DNA of 64,000 nucleotides from Clostridiales bacterium. Its GTDB lineage: Bacteria; Bacillota; Clostridia; Lachnospirales; JAQSXR01. The DNA is taken from positions 1 through 64,000 of the forward strand of contig JAQSXR010000005.1 in assembly GCA_029256575.1 (NCBI GenBank), written 5' to 3'. Positions within the stretch are counted from its first letter, which is position 1. Every line of letters starts with the position of its first letter. The notes under the pieces were generated by a model, which saw only the letters and a program-made list of their open reading frames with translations, searched no databases and was not told where the DNA came from. Of the stretch, positions 35,578 to 45,125 are shown one piece after another. The position numbers and the translations under genes were made by a program.

Positions 35578-37988
35578 TATGCCCTCCTTTTCCTAGCTTT
35601 TATGAAATACGTATTATTAGAATCTGTAAAAAAGTTAAATGCTTTTGGTAAAAATATACTCTTTATAGAAGTAGTACCCTCTATATCAAATTCATACAGC
35701 ATATTTTCCATCTGATGAGTACCTTCACCATACTGTTTTTGTAGATTAAGTTGCATTAAATCCATACTTCGATATAGACGTTCTTGTTCTGAAGTTGAAG
35801 TCATTAATATTAACCTTAAATAATCCTCGTACCCTACATTAAACCCTTTCTCCTCCTCATTATCAATCGTTTCTTTGATTGCTCCTGTAATACTTGTTTT
35901 CCAATCTTCCTTACTTTTAATAATTGGTAACTTCTCACCTTTAAATAACTGTTGTACATCGTAAGCAGATTCTGCAAGTGCCCAAGCCCCTAATAAGAGA
36001 AATTGAACTATATAATTCATTCCAAATGCAGAAGCAGGCCCTACAATAGCAGTAGCTAACGATAAAGCAATCCCTCTTTTTTCACTATCTGCAATTGCAT
36101 GGATAAAGTTAAAACAAAATCTTATCAACAATAGCTTTGCTGCAACACTTACTTTATTTTTTAAATCACTATTTTTACCTGCTATAATGTATTCGATTTC
36201 ATAATTTAAAGCCCTATCCTCAAAAGGAACATCACATAGAATCGTCTTATTTCCACTCTTAGAATAATCTGAAATACTCATAAAAGTGCCCATGATATAT
36301 TCATTAACAAGAGTAGCTTCTAGCATGTTTGAAACCGTACCCGATGTATCTGCACTAGTAGCAAACCCTGTAAAAGCATCTTTTGTGTATTGCTGTTCAT
36401 CAAAATCAGGTTCACTTATTTCATTCGTAGCCACTTCAAGAAGCTTCGACGGAAGACCCTCTATATCAATATTCTTCTCCCCTGTTAAATCTTCATAGTC
36501 TTCAAGTTTCCCGCTTGCAATACTGGATAAAGTATCTCTTGGATCATCTTCTTCTATCCCCTTTATCGAATAACCACTATAATCAAACTCCAAATAATCA
36601 TTTGATAATTTACTTAATATTTTTTTTGCATTCTCAATAATTTTAATTTCGAGACCGATTTGGTATGTACTCGATATATTAGATTTTGAATTATTACTTG
36701 TATTAAGGTTCAACAATATTGTTATTTCATTTGAATTATATAATCTAACATTTTCAGATATTGTCTCATCTATTTTTTGTATGTTTCCGTACTTAGAATT
36801 CCCGCCACTACTATCTGGATACAAAGAGGTATATATCTCCTCCGTTAAATCCTTTTTATTTTCCTCCAGAAATATTTTATATAGTTCTTCCATACTTATT
36901 AAATCAACTGCTGCTGTCTTATATTGATTTACTTTAGTTTGTGTCGTTACATTCGCTTTTGCATTATCTTGTATTAGGGTTTTCAATGTATTATATTTCT
37001 CCCTAATTTGTTCATTACTTTCTTCAATGAGCGTATCATACGATTTTATATAATCATCTAATTCTTTGATTTTTGCTTTTAGTTTATCTATTTGCTCTTG
37101 GGTAGAATCAGTCGAACTGTTTAAAATCAGTTTGAATTCCGTCTTTTGATTGTCAATAGAATCACGAGATTCTATTAGATTTTGTAATGTTCTATACTCA
37201 TTTATAAGTAAGTCAAACAGTTCAACTATATTATAAACAGTTGGATTAATGTCCTCGAATAATTCTAGGTTATTAATTTTTTGTGATTCCATTGTTGGAT
37301 TTGTAATACTAAGCTTTTTCACAAAACTGTCTACGATGCAATACTGTCCTTTATTAACTTTTGGTCTTCCTTTTTTAAACTCAATCCCATCAATACCTTG
37401 AATCAAGTCAATTAATTCAGTTGATAGTTTTTGAGCTACCGCATCAACTTCTGCTTTTTTTTCTATAGCCGTACTCGTAACTTTTGATTTCTCTACTGCT
37501 TCCGATAAATCTGTAAATTTATTTATCCCCACCAATACTATTTTATATTTCATGTTATCAACAATTTGTTGCTTCAAGTACTCTGCCTTGTTATCAACTA
37601 TACTCTGATTTTCTATACTACTTATTTTATCAATGTTAAACTGATAGAGGTCTATAAAATTACCCTGATACTTAAGATTTGTAATAAAACTTGTTTCATT
37701 AACCCCTTTCATCGTATTCTTGACAATATATTCGTAAACCAGGTTCTGCAAATTATCTTCATTTACAGTATTTCCTTCAAGAGCAGAGTCAAAAGCCAAT
37801 ATTCCATAATCATCAAATAAATGTTGATCGTAATTCGCCATAACAGAATTAAGTGCAACCTGTAATTTACGGTCAAAGGCTGTATAAGCTGATCTTATCC
37901 TTACTACTTCAGTTAACGAAGATACTACTATCATAACAGTGCTTAAAATTAAACATAAAAATATTGTAATGCTACCCCTTTTTACCAT
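35574..37988 (-). CDS. DUF5702-like Tad locus protein
   Basis: An 804-residue protein with a prepilin-like N-terminus (KRG/SITIFLCLILSTVMIV) but Phe instead of Glu at +5. A long extracytoplasmic part follows, with a coiled-coil stretch near residues 275-350, and hydrophobic segments near 620-680. This layout matches DUF5702 proteins found in Firmicutes Tad loci, probably structural or assembly parts in the place of TadG; the exact role is unknown. It begins one base after the Flp pilin gene. Confidence 0.7.
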   Translation of the reverse strand: MVKRGSITIFLCLILSTVMIVVSSLTEVVRIRSAYTAFDRKLQVALNSVMANYDQHLFDDYGILAFDSALEGNTVNEDNLQNLVYEYIVKNTMKGVNETSFITNLKYQGNFIDLYQFNIDKISSIENQSIVDNKAEYLKQQIVDNMKYKIVLVGINKFTDLSEAVEKSKVTSTAIEKKAEVDAVAQKLSTELIDLIQGIDGIEFKKGRPKVNKGQYCIVDSFVKKLSITNPTMESQKINNLELFEDINPTVYNIVELFDLLINEYRTLQNLIESRDSIDNQKTEFKLILNSSTDSTQEQIDKLKAKIKELDDYIKSYDTLIEESNEQIREKYNTLKTLIQDNAKANVTTQTKVNQYKTAAVDLISMEELYKIFLEENKKDLTEEIYTSLYPDSSGGNSKYGNIQKIDETISENVRLYNSNEITILLNLNTSNNSKSNISSTYQIGLEIKIIENAKKILSKLSNDYLEFDYSGYSIKGIEEDDPRDTLSSIASGKLEDYEDLTGEKNIDIEGLPSKLLEVATNEISEPDFDEQQYTKDAFTGFATSADTSGTVSNMLEATLVNEYIMGTFMSISDYSKSGNKTILCDVPFEDRALNYEIEYIIAGKNSDLKNKVSVAAKLLLIRFCFNFIHAIADSEKRGIALSLATAIVGPASAFGMNYIVQFLLLGAWALAESAYDVQQLFKGEKLPIIKSKEDWKTSITGAIKETIDNEEEKGFNVGYEDYLRLILMTSTSEQERLYRSMDLMQLNLQKQYGEGTHQMENMLYEFDIEGTTSIKSIFLPKAFNFFTDSNNTYFIKARKRRAY

Positions 37989-37989
37989 G

Positions 37990-38157
37990 CTAAAACCCCA
38001 ATAAATCAGTCTTTACTTTCTGAAGCACTTCCGTTACAATATTCGAAATTTGTTGTCTAAATATGATTGCTATTGCTAATAAAATTAAAATAATTATTAT
38101 TATTTCAATCATACCCATTCCGTTATTTTGAGTTAATTTCTTTTTAAATTTCTTCAT
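37990..38157 (-). CDS. Flp-type pilin (55 residues)
   Basis: A short gene of 55 residues: basic leader, cleavage site NNG/MGMIE with Glu at +5, then a hydrophobic helix (IIIIILILLAIAIIF) and a short amphipathic tail. This is the Flp1-like pilin pattern, so it probably supplies the main subunit of the Tad fibre. Good ribosome site (AGGGGGAAATGA) before the ATG at 38157. It lies between tadC and the DUF5702 gene. Confidence 0.85.
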   Translation of the reverse strand: MKKFKKKLTQNNGMGMIEIIIIILILLAIAIIFRQQISNIVTEVLQKVKTDLLGF

Positions 38158-38167
38158 TCATTTCCCC

Positions 38168-39505
38168 CTAAAATTTTATTGACATGAAAGTAGGTACAAC
38201 AACTATGAGTAGTACAATGATTAATAATAGCATCATTGGTAACAAAAGCTTTGTACTTGCTTTTTCTCCTAATATCTTTGCTATTGCTTTCTTTTGTTGA
38301 AAAGCATCTATTGTTAATTCATCTAATGTTATCGCTAATTCCGCTGTCCCCTTTTTTAAATTCTGACTTAGAATACTTGTTAATCTTAGATATTCTGGCA
38401 TTCCACATCGCAAACCATAATATTCAAGAACTTCTTGCTCCGTTTTTCCATTGTTTAAGCTAGAACAACAAATTAATAGTTCCTCAAATGCATATCTTAT
38501 TTTATTTTTCTTAGTTTTAGAGTAATCTGCTGCTACTTTTTGAATTGCAGCTCCAGTTGTTAACCCTGCACTTATTAGTAATGATAGTTTTGCTACTATT
38601 TCAGAATAATCTACAAGCATCTGTTGCTTTCTTTTCTTAACCTTCTCTTCTAACTCATAGTCTTTTATCTTAAAAATAACCGCCATAAAAATAATTGTGA
38701 ATGCAAATATCTTAAGTGATAAGTTTTGGCTTTTTACACTCCACTTTAATGGTTTATCTCCAATCTTAGTCGGCAACATAATATTGCTTTCATAAATATT
38801 CTTATTGTCAATAAGTTTAATCTCATCTAAAATACTGTTAATCATTAATTCTTCATTCGTTTGTGTTGGTGGCTTTACAATAACTTCAAAAGACGTCTCA
38901 GCCTTCTTCCCGTAATAATCTAGCTTTGCTGTTAAAGTTACAAGCTCTCCGTTCTCAGAAACATTTGCATTATTTACATTGCCTTGATAATCAACGATTG
39001 AAGGACTATTACTTTCCCATTTCACAGTAATATTACTTTCATCAATTCTATCAATTAAATTTAAGCTACTTTGAACATTACTTAACTCCTTATTACCCTT
39101 TAAAATTAGTCTCGGTAAATCCATCGCCAATTGTTCAAACATTTGATCTAACTCTTGATTTTGCATTCTAACTTCATCAAGTGAAAAAGTGATTGGAAAT
39201 ACTGAATTATCAACTTCAACGTTAGCATTAACTTCTTTGGAAACCTCCCCCTTGTTTGGTCTACTTACTGTGTTTTTCTGAATGGTTTTCTTTTCCGTAC
39301 CAAACATCGTTAGTATCGTTAGAATAAATCCCACGCAAAGTATTACACTGAGTAATGCTAATTTTTCAGCTAAAAATCGTTTCGCTAGCGTTTCAGTTTT
39401 CTCTCCAACATATATAGCCGATAAATTCTCCAGGGTTTGTCTCTTTGAAATCTTAATATTATACTTATTTACAAGGTATTTCATAAATTTTTCAATTTCT
39501 TTCAT
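38168..39505 (-). CDS. tadC: TadC-like platform protein with inserted Ig-like region
   Basis: A 445-residue inner-membrane platform protein of the Tad secretion machine. The C-terminal 170 residues are a GspF/T2SSF domain ending in a strong helix (LLLPMMLLLIIVLLIVVVP). Between an early helix (about 50-70) and a second one (about 270-285) lies an extracytoplasmic stretch of some 190 residues with an atrophied bacterial Ig-like fold signature (VKWESNSPSIVDYQGNVN, then VTLTAKL). Start ATG at 39505, behind GAGGTG; the frame is also open to a TTG at 39517 that overlaps tadB. Confidence 0.8.
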   Translation of the reverse strand: MKEIEKFMKYLVNKYNIKISKRQTLENLSAIYVGEKTETLAKRFLAEKLALLSVILCVGFILTILTMFGTEKKTIQKNTVSRPNKGEVSKEVNANVEVDNSVFPITFSLDEVRMQNQELDQMFEQLAMDLPRLILKGNKELSNVQSSLNLIDRIDESNITVKWESNSPSIVDYQGNVNNANVSENGELVTLTAKLDYYGKKAETSFEVIVKPPTQTNEELMINSILDEIKLIDNKNIYESNIMLPTKIGDKPLKWSVKSQNLSLKIFAFTIIFMAVIFKIKDYELEEKVKKRKQQMLVDYSEIVAKLSLLISAGLTTGAAIQKVAADYSKTKKNKIRYAFEELLICCSSLNNGKTEQEVLEYYGLRCGMPEYLRLTSILSQNLKKGTAELAITLDELTIDAFQQKKAIAKILGEKASTKLLLPMMLLLIIVLLIVVVPTFMSIKF

Positions 39506-39506
39506 A

Positions 39507-40244
39507 TCACACCTCAATATCTAGTATTTTCTTTCCCAAAAATATAGCTAAGATAAATACCCCAAGACATATTGACATAATTATTCGTCCCACAATTGTC
39601 TCATATAGCGGGCTAACAAATTCAGGTGATGAAAATTTCATAAATGCGATCGTTGCAAACGGGAACATAAGCATAACATTTTGCTCAAATTTTTTTCCTG
39701 CTACCATTAAATCTATTTCCCTTTTTGTATCAATCTTCTCTCCAATTGTTTTGGAAGCAGTCTTAACAGCTCGTACAATATTGCCTCCAGTTTTTCTACA
39801 GGTTATTACTGTATTTGTAAAATTCTCAGCTTCTTCAAGTCCCGTTTGTTTTGTAAAATCACTTAGGACTTTATCAATTGGGACATTAAGCTCAACTTGT
39901 TTTTTCATAATTGCAACATAATAAAGAATTTGAACTTTTCTATTACAATATATCTGACTTAAATCTTTTTCTAAGAGCTTAATCGAATTTTCTAAGGAGT
40001 AACCCGCTCCAAGAGAACTCGATAATGCGTAAAGCATATCTTTAAATTGTAAGTTCAACTCTTTATTCTTCTTAGTAATCCGATTTCTTGTTATCATTTT
40101 AGATATTGGTATCAAGAGTGGTAACGCAACTATAAAAGCCATGAATGAGTTAAAAAAAAAGTAAATGATAACGCCAAGAAACCCACCTGCTTGTAGATAG
40201 TTAATTCCTTTAACTTCTATAATGTGCTTTATTTTATCCCACAT
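39507..40244 (-). CDS. tadB: TadB-like platform protein
   Basis: A 245-residue membrane protein with helices near the N-terminus and the C-terminus around a GspF/T2SSF domain (about 70-200; LSSSLGAGYSLENSIKLLEKDL, CRKTGGNIVRAVKTASKTI). With TadC it forms the inner-membrane base that the TadA ATPase drives. The ATG at 40244 follows AAGGTGG and overlaps the end of tadA by 11 bases; an ATG 27 bases upstream has no ribosome site. Confidence 0.85.
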   Translation of the reverse strand: MWDKIKHIIEVKGINYLQAGGFLGVIIYFFFNSFMAFIVALPLLIPISKMITRNRITKKNKELNLQFKDMLYALSSSLGAGYSLENSIKLLEKDLSQIYCNRKVQILYYVAIMKKQVELNVPIDKVLSDFTKQTGLEEAENFTNTVITCRKTGGNIVRAVKTASKTIGEKIDTKREIDLMVAGKKFEQNVMLMFPFATIAFMKFSSPEFVSPLYETIVGRIIMSICLGVFILAIFLGKKILDIEV

Positions 40245-41433
40245 TTGATCCCACCTTATTAAGTTTTTCATTGTTTACTAATTCTCCGCACTTTATCAGT
40301 TCATCTTTTTCCAACTTGAATAATGTGTTTAGTACAGGTCCGCTATCCCCTATCTCTTTAACAACTTCACAAATCTCACTTATTTTCCTTGTCTTATCTT
40401 TTTGTCTTGCAAGGTGAACAATAATATCAATTGCGCTTACTATTTGTCGTTGAATTGCCACTAAAGGAATATCAATCCCTTGCAATATCATTACTTCAAG
40501 TCTCGATAATAAATCTTTTGGTGAATTTGCATGTCCTGTAGATAATGACCCATCATGGCCAGTATTCATTGCTTGTAACATATCGATTGCCTCGGCTCCC
40601 CTCACTTCTCCGACAATTATTCTATCTGGTCTCATTCGCAGTGCTGCTTTTATTAATCCCTTAATTGTAATTTCATTTTTCCCCTCTGAGTTTGCATTTC
40701 TTGCCTCTAACCGTACCAAATTTTCAATTTGCTTAATTTGAAGCTCTGCAGAGTCTTCAATTGTTATAACTCTCTCATCACCAGGAACATAATTTGATAG
40801 CACATTTAAAAAGGTTGTTTTTCCAGAACCTGTTCCACCACTTATGAAGATATTATATCGCGCTCTGACTAGTTGCTCTAGAAGTAATGCTGCCTCTATT
40901 GTAATTGCTCCAATACTTATTAGTTTATCTATCGAATATGGTTGGTTTGGGAATTTTCTGATTGTTATAAAGGGACCATTCAGCGCAATTGGTGGCAACA
41001 CAATATTTACTCTTGATCCATCCTCTAATCTTGCATCTACTATCGGACTTGATTCATTTACCATTCTATTAACCTTAGAAACGATACGTTGCGCAATGTC
41101 CTCTAATTTATCAATATCACTAAAATAAATATCTGTCTTACTTACTTTACCGTTTCTCTCAATAAAAATATCGTTCGGCCCGTTAACCATAATTTCTGAA
41201 ATACTATCATCCTCAACGAGCGGTTGCAAAATATCTAGTTTACGAATACTGTTAAAAATCTGATTCGCTAACGTATCCTTTTTATTAATTGGTATATAGT
41301 TATCTTTACTAATGAATTGAATCTGTTCAAGTATCAATTCCTTGATTTCATCATCTTCCATATCTCTTGATAAATCTATTTTCTCTAATACACCTGCTTT
41401 TAGTTGGTTTCCCAAAACATCTATAGCCTGCAC
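40234..41433 (-). CDS. cpaF: Tad pilus assembly ATPase TadA/CpaF
   Basis: A secretion ATPase of up to 399 residues that powers Tad pilin assembly. Motifs: Walker A GGTGSGKTTFL, the Asp box (RVITIEDSAELQI), Walker B-like RMRPDRIIVGEVRGAEA and a His box (TGHDGSLSTGHANS). The start is unclear: the GTG at 41433 lies on top of the GGGAGG site, an in-frame ATA lies eight bases after it, and a TTG at 41415 is 17 bases away. The first 20 residues are therefore uncertain. Confidence 0.9.
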   Translation of the reverse strand: MQAIDVLGNQLKAGVLEKIDLSRDMEDDEIKELILEQIQFISKDNYIPINKKDTLANQIFNSIRKLDILQPLVEDDSISEIMVNGPNDIFIERNGKVSKTDIYFSDIDKLEDIAQRIVSKVNRMVNESSPIVDARLEDGSRVNIVLPPIALNGPFITIRKFPNQPYSIDKLISIGAITIEAALLLEQLVRARYNIFISGGTGSGKTTFLNVLSNYVPGDERVITIEDSAELQIKQIENLVRLEARNANSEGKNEITIKGLIKAALRMRPDRIIVGEVRGAEAIDMLQAMNTGHDGSLSTGHANSPKDLLSRLEVMILQGIDIPLVAIQRQIVSAIDIIVHLARQKDKTRKISEICEVVKEIGDSGPVLNTLFKLEKDELIKCGELVNNEKLNKVGSNVG

Positions 41434-42416
41434 CTCCCAATTAAGTCTTGTAGCTCACTAGGGTATGTTGCCTGACACTGTAAATACGGCATATTAATGC
41501 AACCTGGAATATCACAAGGCATTGTATTTCCTTCTTTAAAACCTGTTACTATTGTAATTAGATTTTTTTCTTGGCTTAGTCTTTTCTCTTGGTTTTCTAC
41601 CATCCATTTTCGGAATTTTGTAAGTGATGTTACAGATAAGCTGATTGGTACTATGATTGTATTGCAAAGTTTAAATAGATGTGTGTTTTCTCCTATATCA
41701 AAAATAATATATTTATAATCTAGTTTCTGAATGATTTGGTCAATGATGAATTGCCAATCTTCCAATGAAGTATCCAATAAATCTTCATTGTGAAAAACAG
41801 TAGGGAGAAAATCAAAATTAGATTTGTGTTTTTTTATTAGTTCTACCTTTAATGCTAAGTTCGCATATTTTTGTTTTGCATATAGCAAAAGTTCCCCTAA
41901 ATCGGAGTCAATTTCTGTCCCCATAAAATTCTCAAGCGAACTATATTTCTCAAGATTAATGAGTAAAACTTTTGCTTCTTTCGATATTTCTTCTGCCATT
42001 GCGATGGATAAAGCAGTTTTTCCAACCTGCCCAACAGGTGAATATATCCCAAGTACCTTGGTATGATACAAACACTTTTTTGATAATAATATATCTAAAT
42101 CTGAGATAATTTTAAGAATCTGTCTCCATATATCTTGCAATCTACTATACTTGAAAACATACGGATAATTGGAATACTCTTTTTGAACATTCCCTCTTGA
42201 TAAATTAATAATGTTTTTAGACATTATTGTTTCATCCAAAAACTCTGTACAAACTAACAAGATATCATTTTGATTGTACTTTACGTAATCTAAAAAAATA
42301 GCTTTATCAGAAAATCCAAATACCTCAATTGGTAAATCCTTTTGCGTAAGCACATATGAAATAAGCCCATTTACATATTGTTCCTCGCTATCAGCAATCA
42401 CTAGTTTATATTTCAC
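41421..42416 (-). CDS. TadZ/CpaE-like MinD-family ATPase
   Basis: A 331-residue protein with an atypical receiver-like N-terminal domain (about 1-110) and a MinD/ParA-type ATPase domain with Walker A SPVGQVGKTALS. Such proteins position the Tad machine at a pole or membrane site. It starts with GTG at 42416 behind GGGGGGAG, and is the first gene of the Tad operon. A promoter candidate is TTTACA (42466-42461), 15 bases, TATAAT (42445-42440). Confidence 0.78.
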   Translation of the reverse strand: MKYKLVIADSEEQYVNGLISYVLTQKDLPIEVFGFSDKAIFLDYVKYNQNDILLVCTEFLDETIMSKNIINLSRGNVQKEYSNYPYVFKYSRLQDIWRQILKIISDLDILLSKKCLYHTKVLGIYSPVGQVGKTALSIAMAEEISKEAKVLLINLEKYSSLENFMGTEIDSDLGELLLYAKQKYANLALKVELIKKHKSNFDFLPTVFHNEDLLDTSLEDWQFIIDQIIQKLDYKYIIFDIGENTHLFKLCNTIIVPISLSVTSLTKFRKWMVENQEKRLSQEKNLITIVTGFKEGNTMPCDIPGCINMPYLQCQATYPSELQDLIGRCRL

Positions 42417-42439
42417 TCACTCCCCCCCTTTGTATAAAT

Positions 42440-42466
42440 ATTATACAAATTTATAGCCTTTGTAAA
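42440..42466 (-). promoter_or_regulatory. Candidate promoter of the Tad operon
   Basis: Minus strand TATAAT with TTTACA 15 bases upstream; the spacer is shorter than ideal. Confidence 0.4.
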
Positions 42467-42535
42467 CCAAACTAATACCATGGAACTATAAATATTACAA
42501 TGATACTCTTATGAATAACATTAGGATTATTGAAT

Positions 42536-42572
42536 ATAAAAAAATAAGCAGAAATTTTCTCTGCTTATTCTA
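42536..42572 (-). terminator. Terminator of the pst-pho operon
   Basis: Ten-bp stem AATAAGCAGA (42543-42552) / TCTGCTTATT (42560-42569) with a T-run on the minus strand, downstream of phoR. Confidence 0.85.
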
Positions 42573-42645
42573 GTATATCGTATTCGAAAAAACTGTAAAC
42601 CATTAAATTGAAGAAACTTAGCCCTCGTAAACTTGATCTTCTCCT

Positions 42646-44373
42646 TTATAATATCTTCGGAAGAATTATCTCAATCTTACATCCTTTTCCTTCACGGCTG
42701 TATAAAGTGATTTCCCCTTTATATTTAGCAACTGTGTGTTTTACAATCGAAAGCCCAAGTCCTGTCCCTCCAACTTTACGACTTCTTCCTTTATCTATCC
42801 GGAAAAAGCGTTCAAATACTCTAGTCTGAAATGCTCGAGGAATACCAATCCCACTATCCGTAACAATCAATTTGACGCTTTGATTATTTTCTGAAATATC
42901 AATCTTTACATACCCATTTTCAACATTGTATTTAATTGCATTATCAATTAAATTCTGAATAATATGCTTAATATCTTCCCGTGCTATATTATAATAAATG
43001 TCTCTTTCTGTAATTTCTAACTTAATACTCTTTGCCTTAACCTGAGGTAATAATCCATTAACAACCTCATCTACAACTGTTCTTAAGTTTAACCTTACAA
43101 TTTCTGAGCTTGCATCTCCTTCTTCTAACTGATAGATATTCAAAATATCATTAATTAATGTTATCATTCTATCTGTTTCATTTTGAATTCTCTTTAAATA
43201 ATCATTCATAACTTCACTATCTGTTATCATTCCTGAGGCTAGTATTTCCGTGAACCCTTTTACCGAGGTAAGTGGCGTCTTTAATTCATGTGATGCATTT
43301 GCAACGAACTCTGATCTAATTTGTTCTGTTTTTCTAACATGCGTAACATCTGATAATACCATTAGTATTCCTTTTGTATCTCGTTTTCCATCTTCTTTAA
43401 AGTATGCAGGTATGATCTTAACTGAAATGACAGCCCCTTCTTGCGTCTCTTCACTATCAAAAAGTACTGATTGCAACTTTTCTTTAGAAGAAATTATAGC
43501 ACTTGTAATTTTCTCATCTCTAGACAAATAGCTTAAGTCTTGCCCTATCGAATTACCCCCTACATTAAAATATTGTTTGGCCGCTCTATTTATATGTAAG
43601 ATCTTTAAATCCATACCGATTAAAACTAATCCTTCATTTACATTTTCAAGTATAAAACTATATTTGTTTTTTTCATCCTCAAGCATATTAAGGGAACTTG
43701 TAAGGTTTTCTGACATGCTATTAAGTCTATAAATAATTGGATTAATTTCTTCATATTTTGTTGGTTCTATTTTAATGATCTGCTCAACGGTACCAACATT
43801 TTTAATAGCCAATTCTACTGACTTTAACGGTTTTATAATATCATTCGCTGTTTTTCTAGCAACGCCTTGTGAAAATAATATAGCAGCAAAACATCCAATA
43901 ATTATCGCCGGTATCAAACTTACCATGCTATGTTTTACAAAATCAATCGGAACTGCTAACCTAATTACGGTTCCTTCTTCTGTGGCTTTTGCTACATAAA
44001 GCATACTTGAATTCAAAGTAGTAGAAAATCTCTTAACAATAGAAAATTTATCACTAGAAGCATTTTTAATTTCCTCTCGATCAATATGATTTTCCATATT
44101 TGTTATATCTGCTCGTGAATCTCCAATTACCGTTCCGTCTTGTGAAATTATTGTTACTCTATTATTTCCTATTAATTCATCTAGTTTTTCGGCTGTTTGG
44201 TTTGGAGAGGTTGTTAAGTTGTATTCAACTAAAATAACATTTATCATGCTTTTCATATTGCGGGTTAGTTCTTTTTCTCTAATATTACCAACCGTTATGG
44301 CACTAATTAACCCGCTTAATATTACAGCAGATACCGATATCAAAAAACATCTTATTATGACCATTCTCTTCAT
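42646..44373 (-). CDS. phoR: Phosphate sensor histidine kinase PhoR
   Basis: A 575-residue membrane kinase with two membrane segments (about 8-28 and 148-170), HAMP-like and PAS domains (about 240-340), HisKA box SHELKTPLTSVKG and HATPase with IDNAIKYN, DSGIGIP and GGTGLGLS. It is the last gene of pstSCAB-phoU-phoB-phoR, 36 bases after phoB, so the PhoR identity comes from both sequence and context. It responds to phosphate through the Pst transporter and PhoU. Confidence 0.88.
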   Translation of the reverse strand: MKRMVIIRCFLISVSAVILSGLISAITVGNIREKELTRNMKSMINVILVEYNLTTSPNQTAEKLDELIGNNRVTIISQDGTVIGDSRADITNMENHIDREEIKNASSDKFSIVKRFSTTLNSSMLYVAKATEEGTVIRLAVPIDFVKHSMVSLIPAIIIGCFAAILFSQGVARKTANDIIKPLKSVELAIKNVGTVEQIIKIEPTKYEEINPIIYRLNSMSENLTSSLNMLEDEKNKYSFILENVNEGLVLIGMDLKILHINRAAKQYFNVGGNSIGQDLSYLSRDEKITSAIISSKEKLQSVLFDSEETQEGAVISVKIIPAYFKEDGKRDTKGILMVLSDVTHVRKTEQIRSEFVANASHELKTPLTSVKGFTEILASGMITDSEVMNDYLKRIQNETDRMITLINDILNIYQLEEGDASSEIVRLNLRTVVDEVVNGLLPQVKAKSIKLEITERDIYYNIAREDIKHIIQNLIDNAIKYNVENGYVKIDISENNQSVKLIVTDSGIGIPRAFQTRVFERFFRIDKGRSRKVGGTGLGLSIVKHTVAKYKGEITLYSREGKGCKIEIILPKIL

Positions 44374-44409
44374 AAGTAACCCCTCTCCCTTTGCCTCATT
44401 TTCAAAATA

Positions 44410-45105
44410 TTACTCAATGGAAAATGTGTAACCTACACCTCTTACCGTTTTAATGTATTGAGTAGATTCTGCAGTCAATCCAAGCTTAGATCTCAGGCTT
44501 TTAATATGTACATCTAAGGTTCTTGTTTCTCCTATAAAATCGATTCCCCATACTATATTTAAGAGTTCTTCTCTTGGAACAACTCTTTGTCTATTGTTAA
44601 CTAATATCTTAAGTAAGTCATATTCTTTTAGCGTTAACTCAATTTGGTTACCATTCTTATATACCGCATGTTTATTTAAATCAATTTGCAAATCGTATAC
44701 TTCAATTGATTCTTCTAACTTTTGTCCTCTACCTTCACTTCTTCTTAATACCGCTCTAATTCTGGCACCAATTTCTAGGATTCCAAAAGGTTTTGCAATA
44801 TAATCATCAGCTCCTAAATCCAATCCCTTTACTTTGTCTGTTTCATTCCCTTTTGCTGTTAATATTATTACTGGTATATCAACATAATTTTTATTTGATT
44901 TAAGTCTTTTTAATGTTTCCATTCCATCAATTCCAGGAAGCATTATATCTAACAAGATTAATTTAGGGATTACTTCTTCTATCTTAATCAGCATCTCTTC
45001 TGCACATTCAAATGCTTGAACTTGATAGGAAAATGAAGTAATTGTACATTTTAAGACTTCTCTAATATTTTCATCATCCTCAACTACAAAAATTGGTTGA
45101 TCCAT
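44410..45105 (-). CDS. phoB: Response regulator PhoB/PhoP
   Basis: A 231-residue OmpR-family regulator: receiver domain with Asp10/Asp11 and phosphoacceptor Asp53 (LLDIMLP) and a winged helix with TRTLDVHIKSLRSKLG and RGVGYTF. It is linked to phoU and phoR, so it should bind the tandem repeats upstream of pstS. In Firmicutes the same protein is usually named PhoP. Confidence 0.88.
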   Translation of the reverse strand: MDQPIFVVEDDENIREVLKCTITSFSYQVQAFECAEEMLIKIEEVIPKLILLDIMLPGIDGMETLKRLKSNKNYVDIPVIILTAKGNETDKVKGLDLGADDYIAKPFGILEIGARIRAVLRRSEGRGQKLEESIEVYDLQIDLNKHAVYKNGNQIELTLKEYDLLKILVNNRQRVVPREELLNIVWGIDFIGETRTLDVHIKSLRSKLGLTAESTQYIKTVRGVGYTFSIE

Positions 45106-45125
45106 ACAATTCCCCCCTACTCTCT

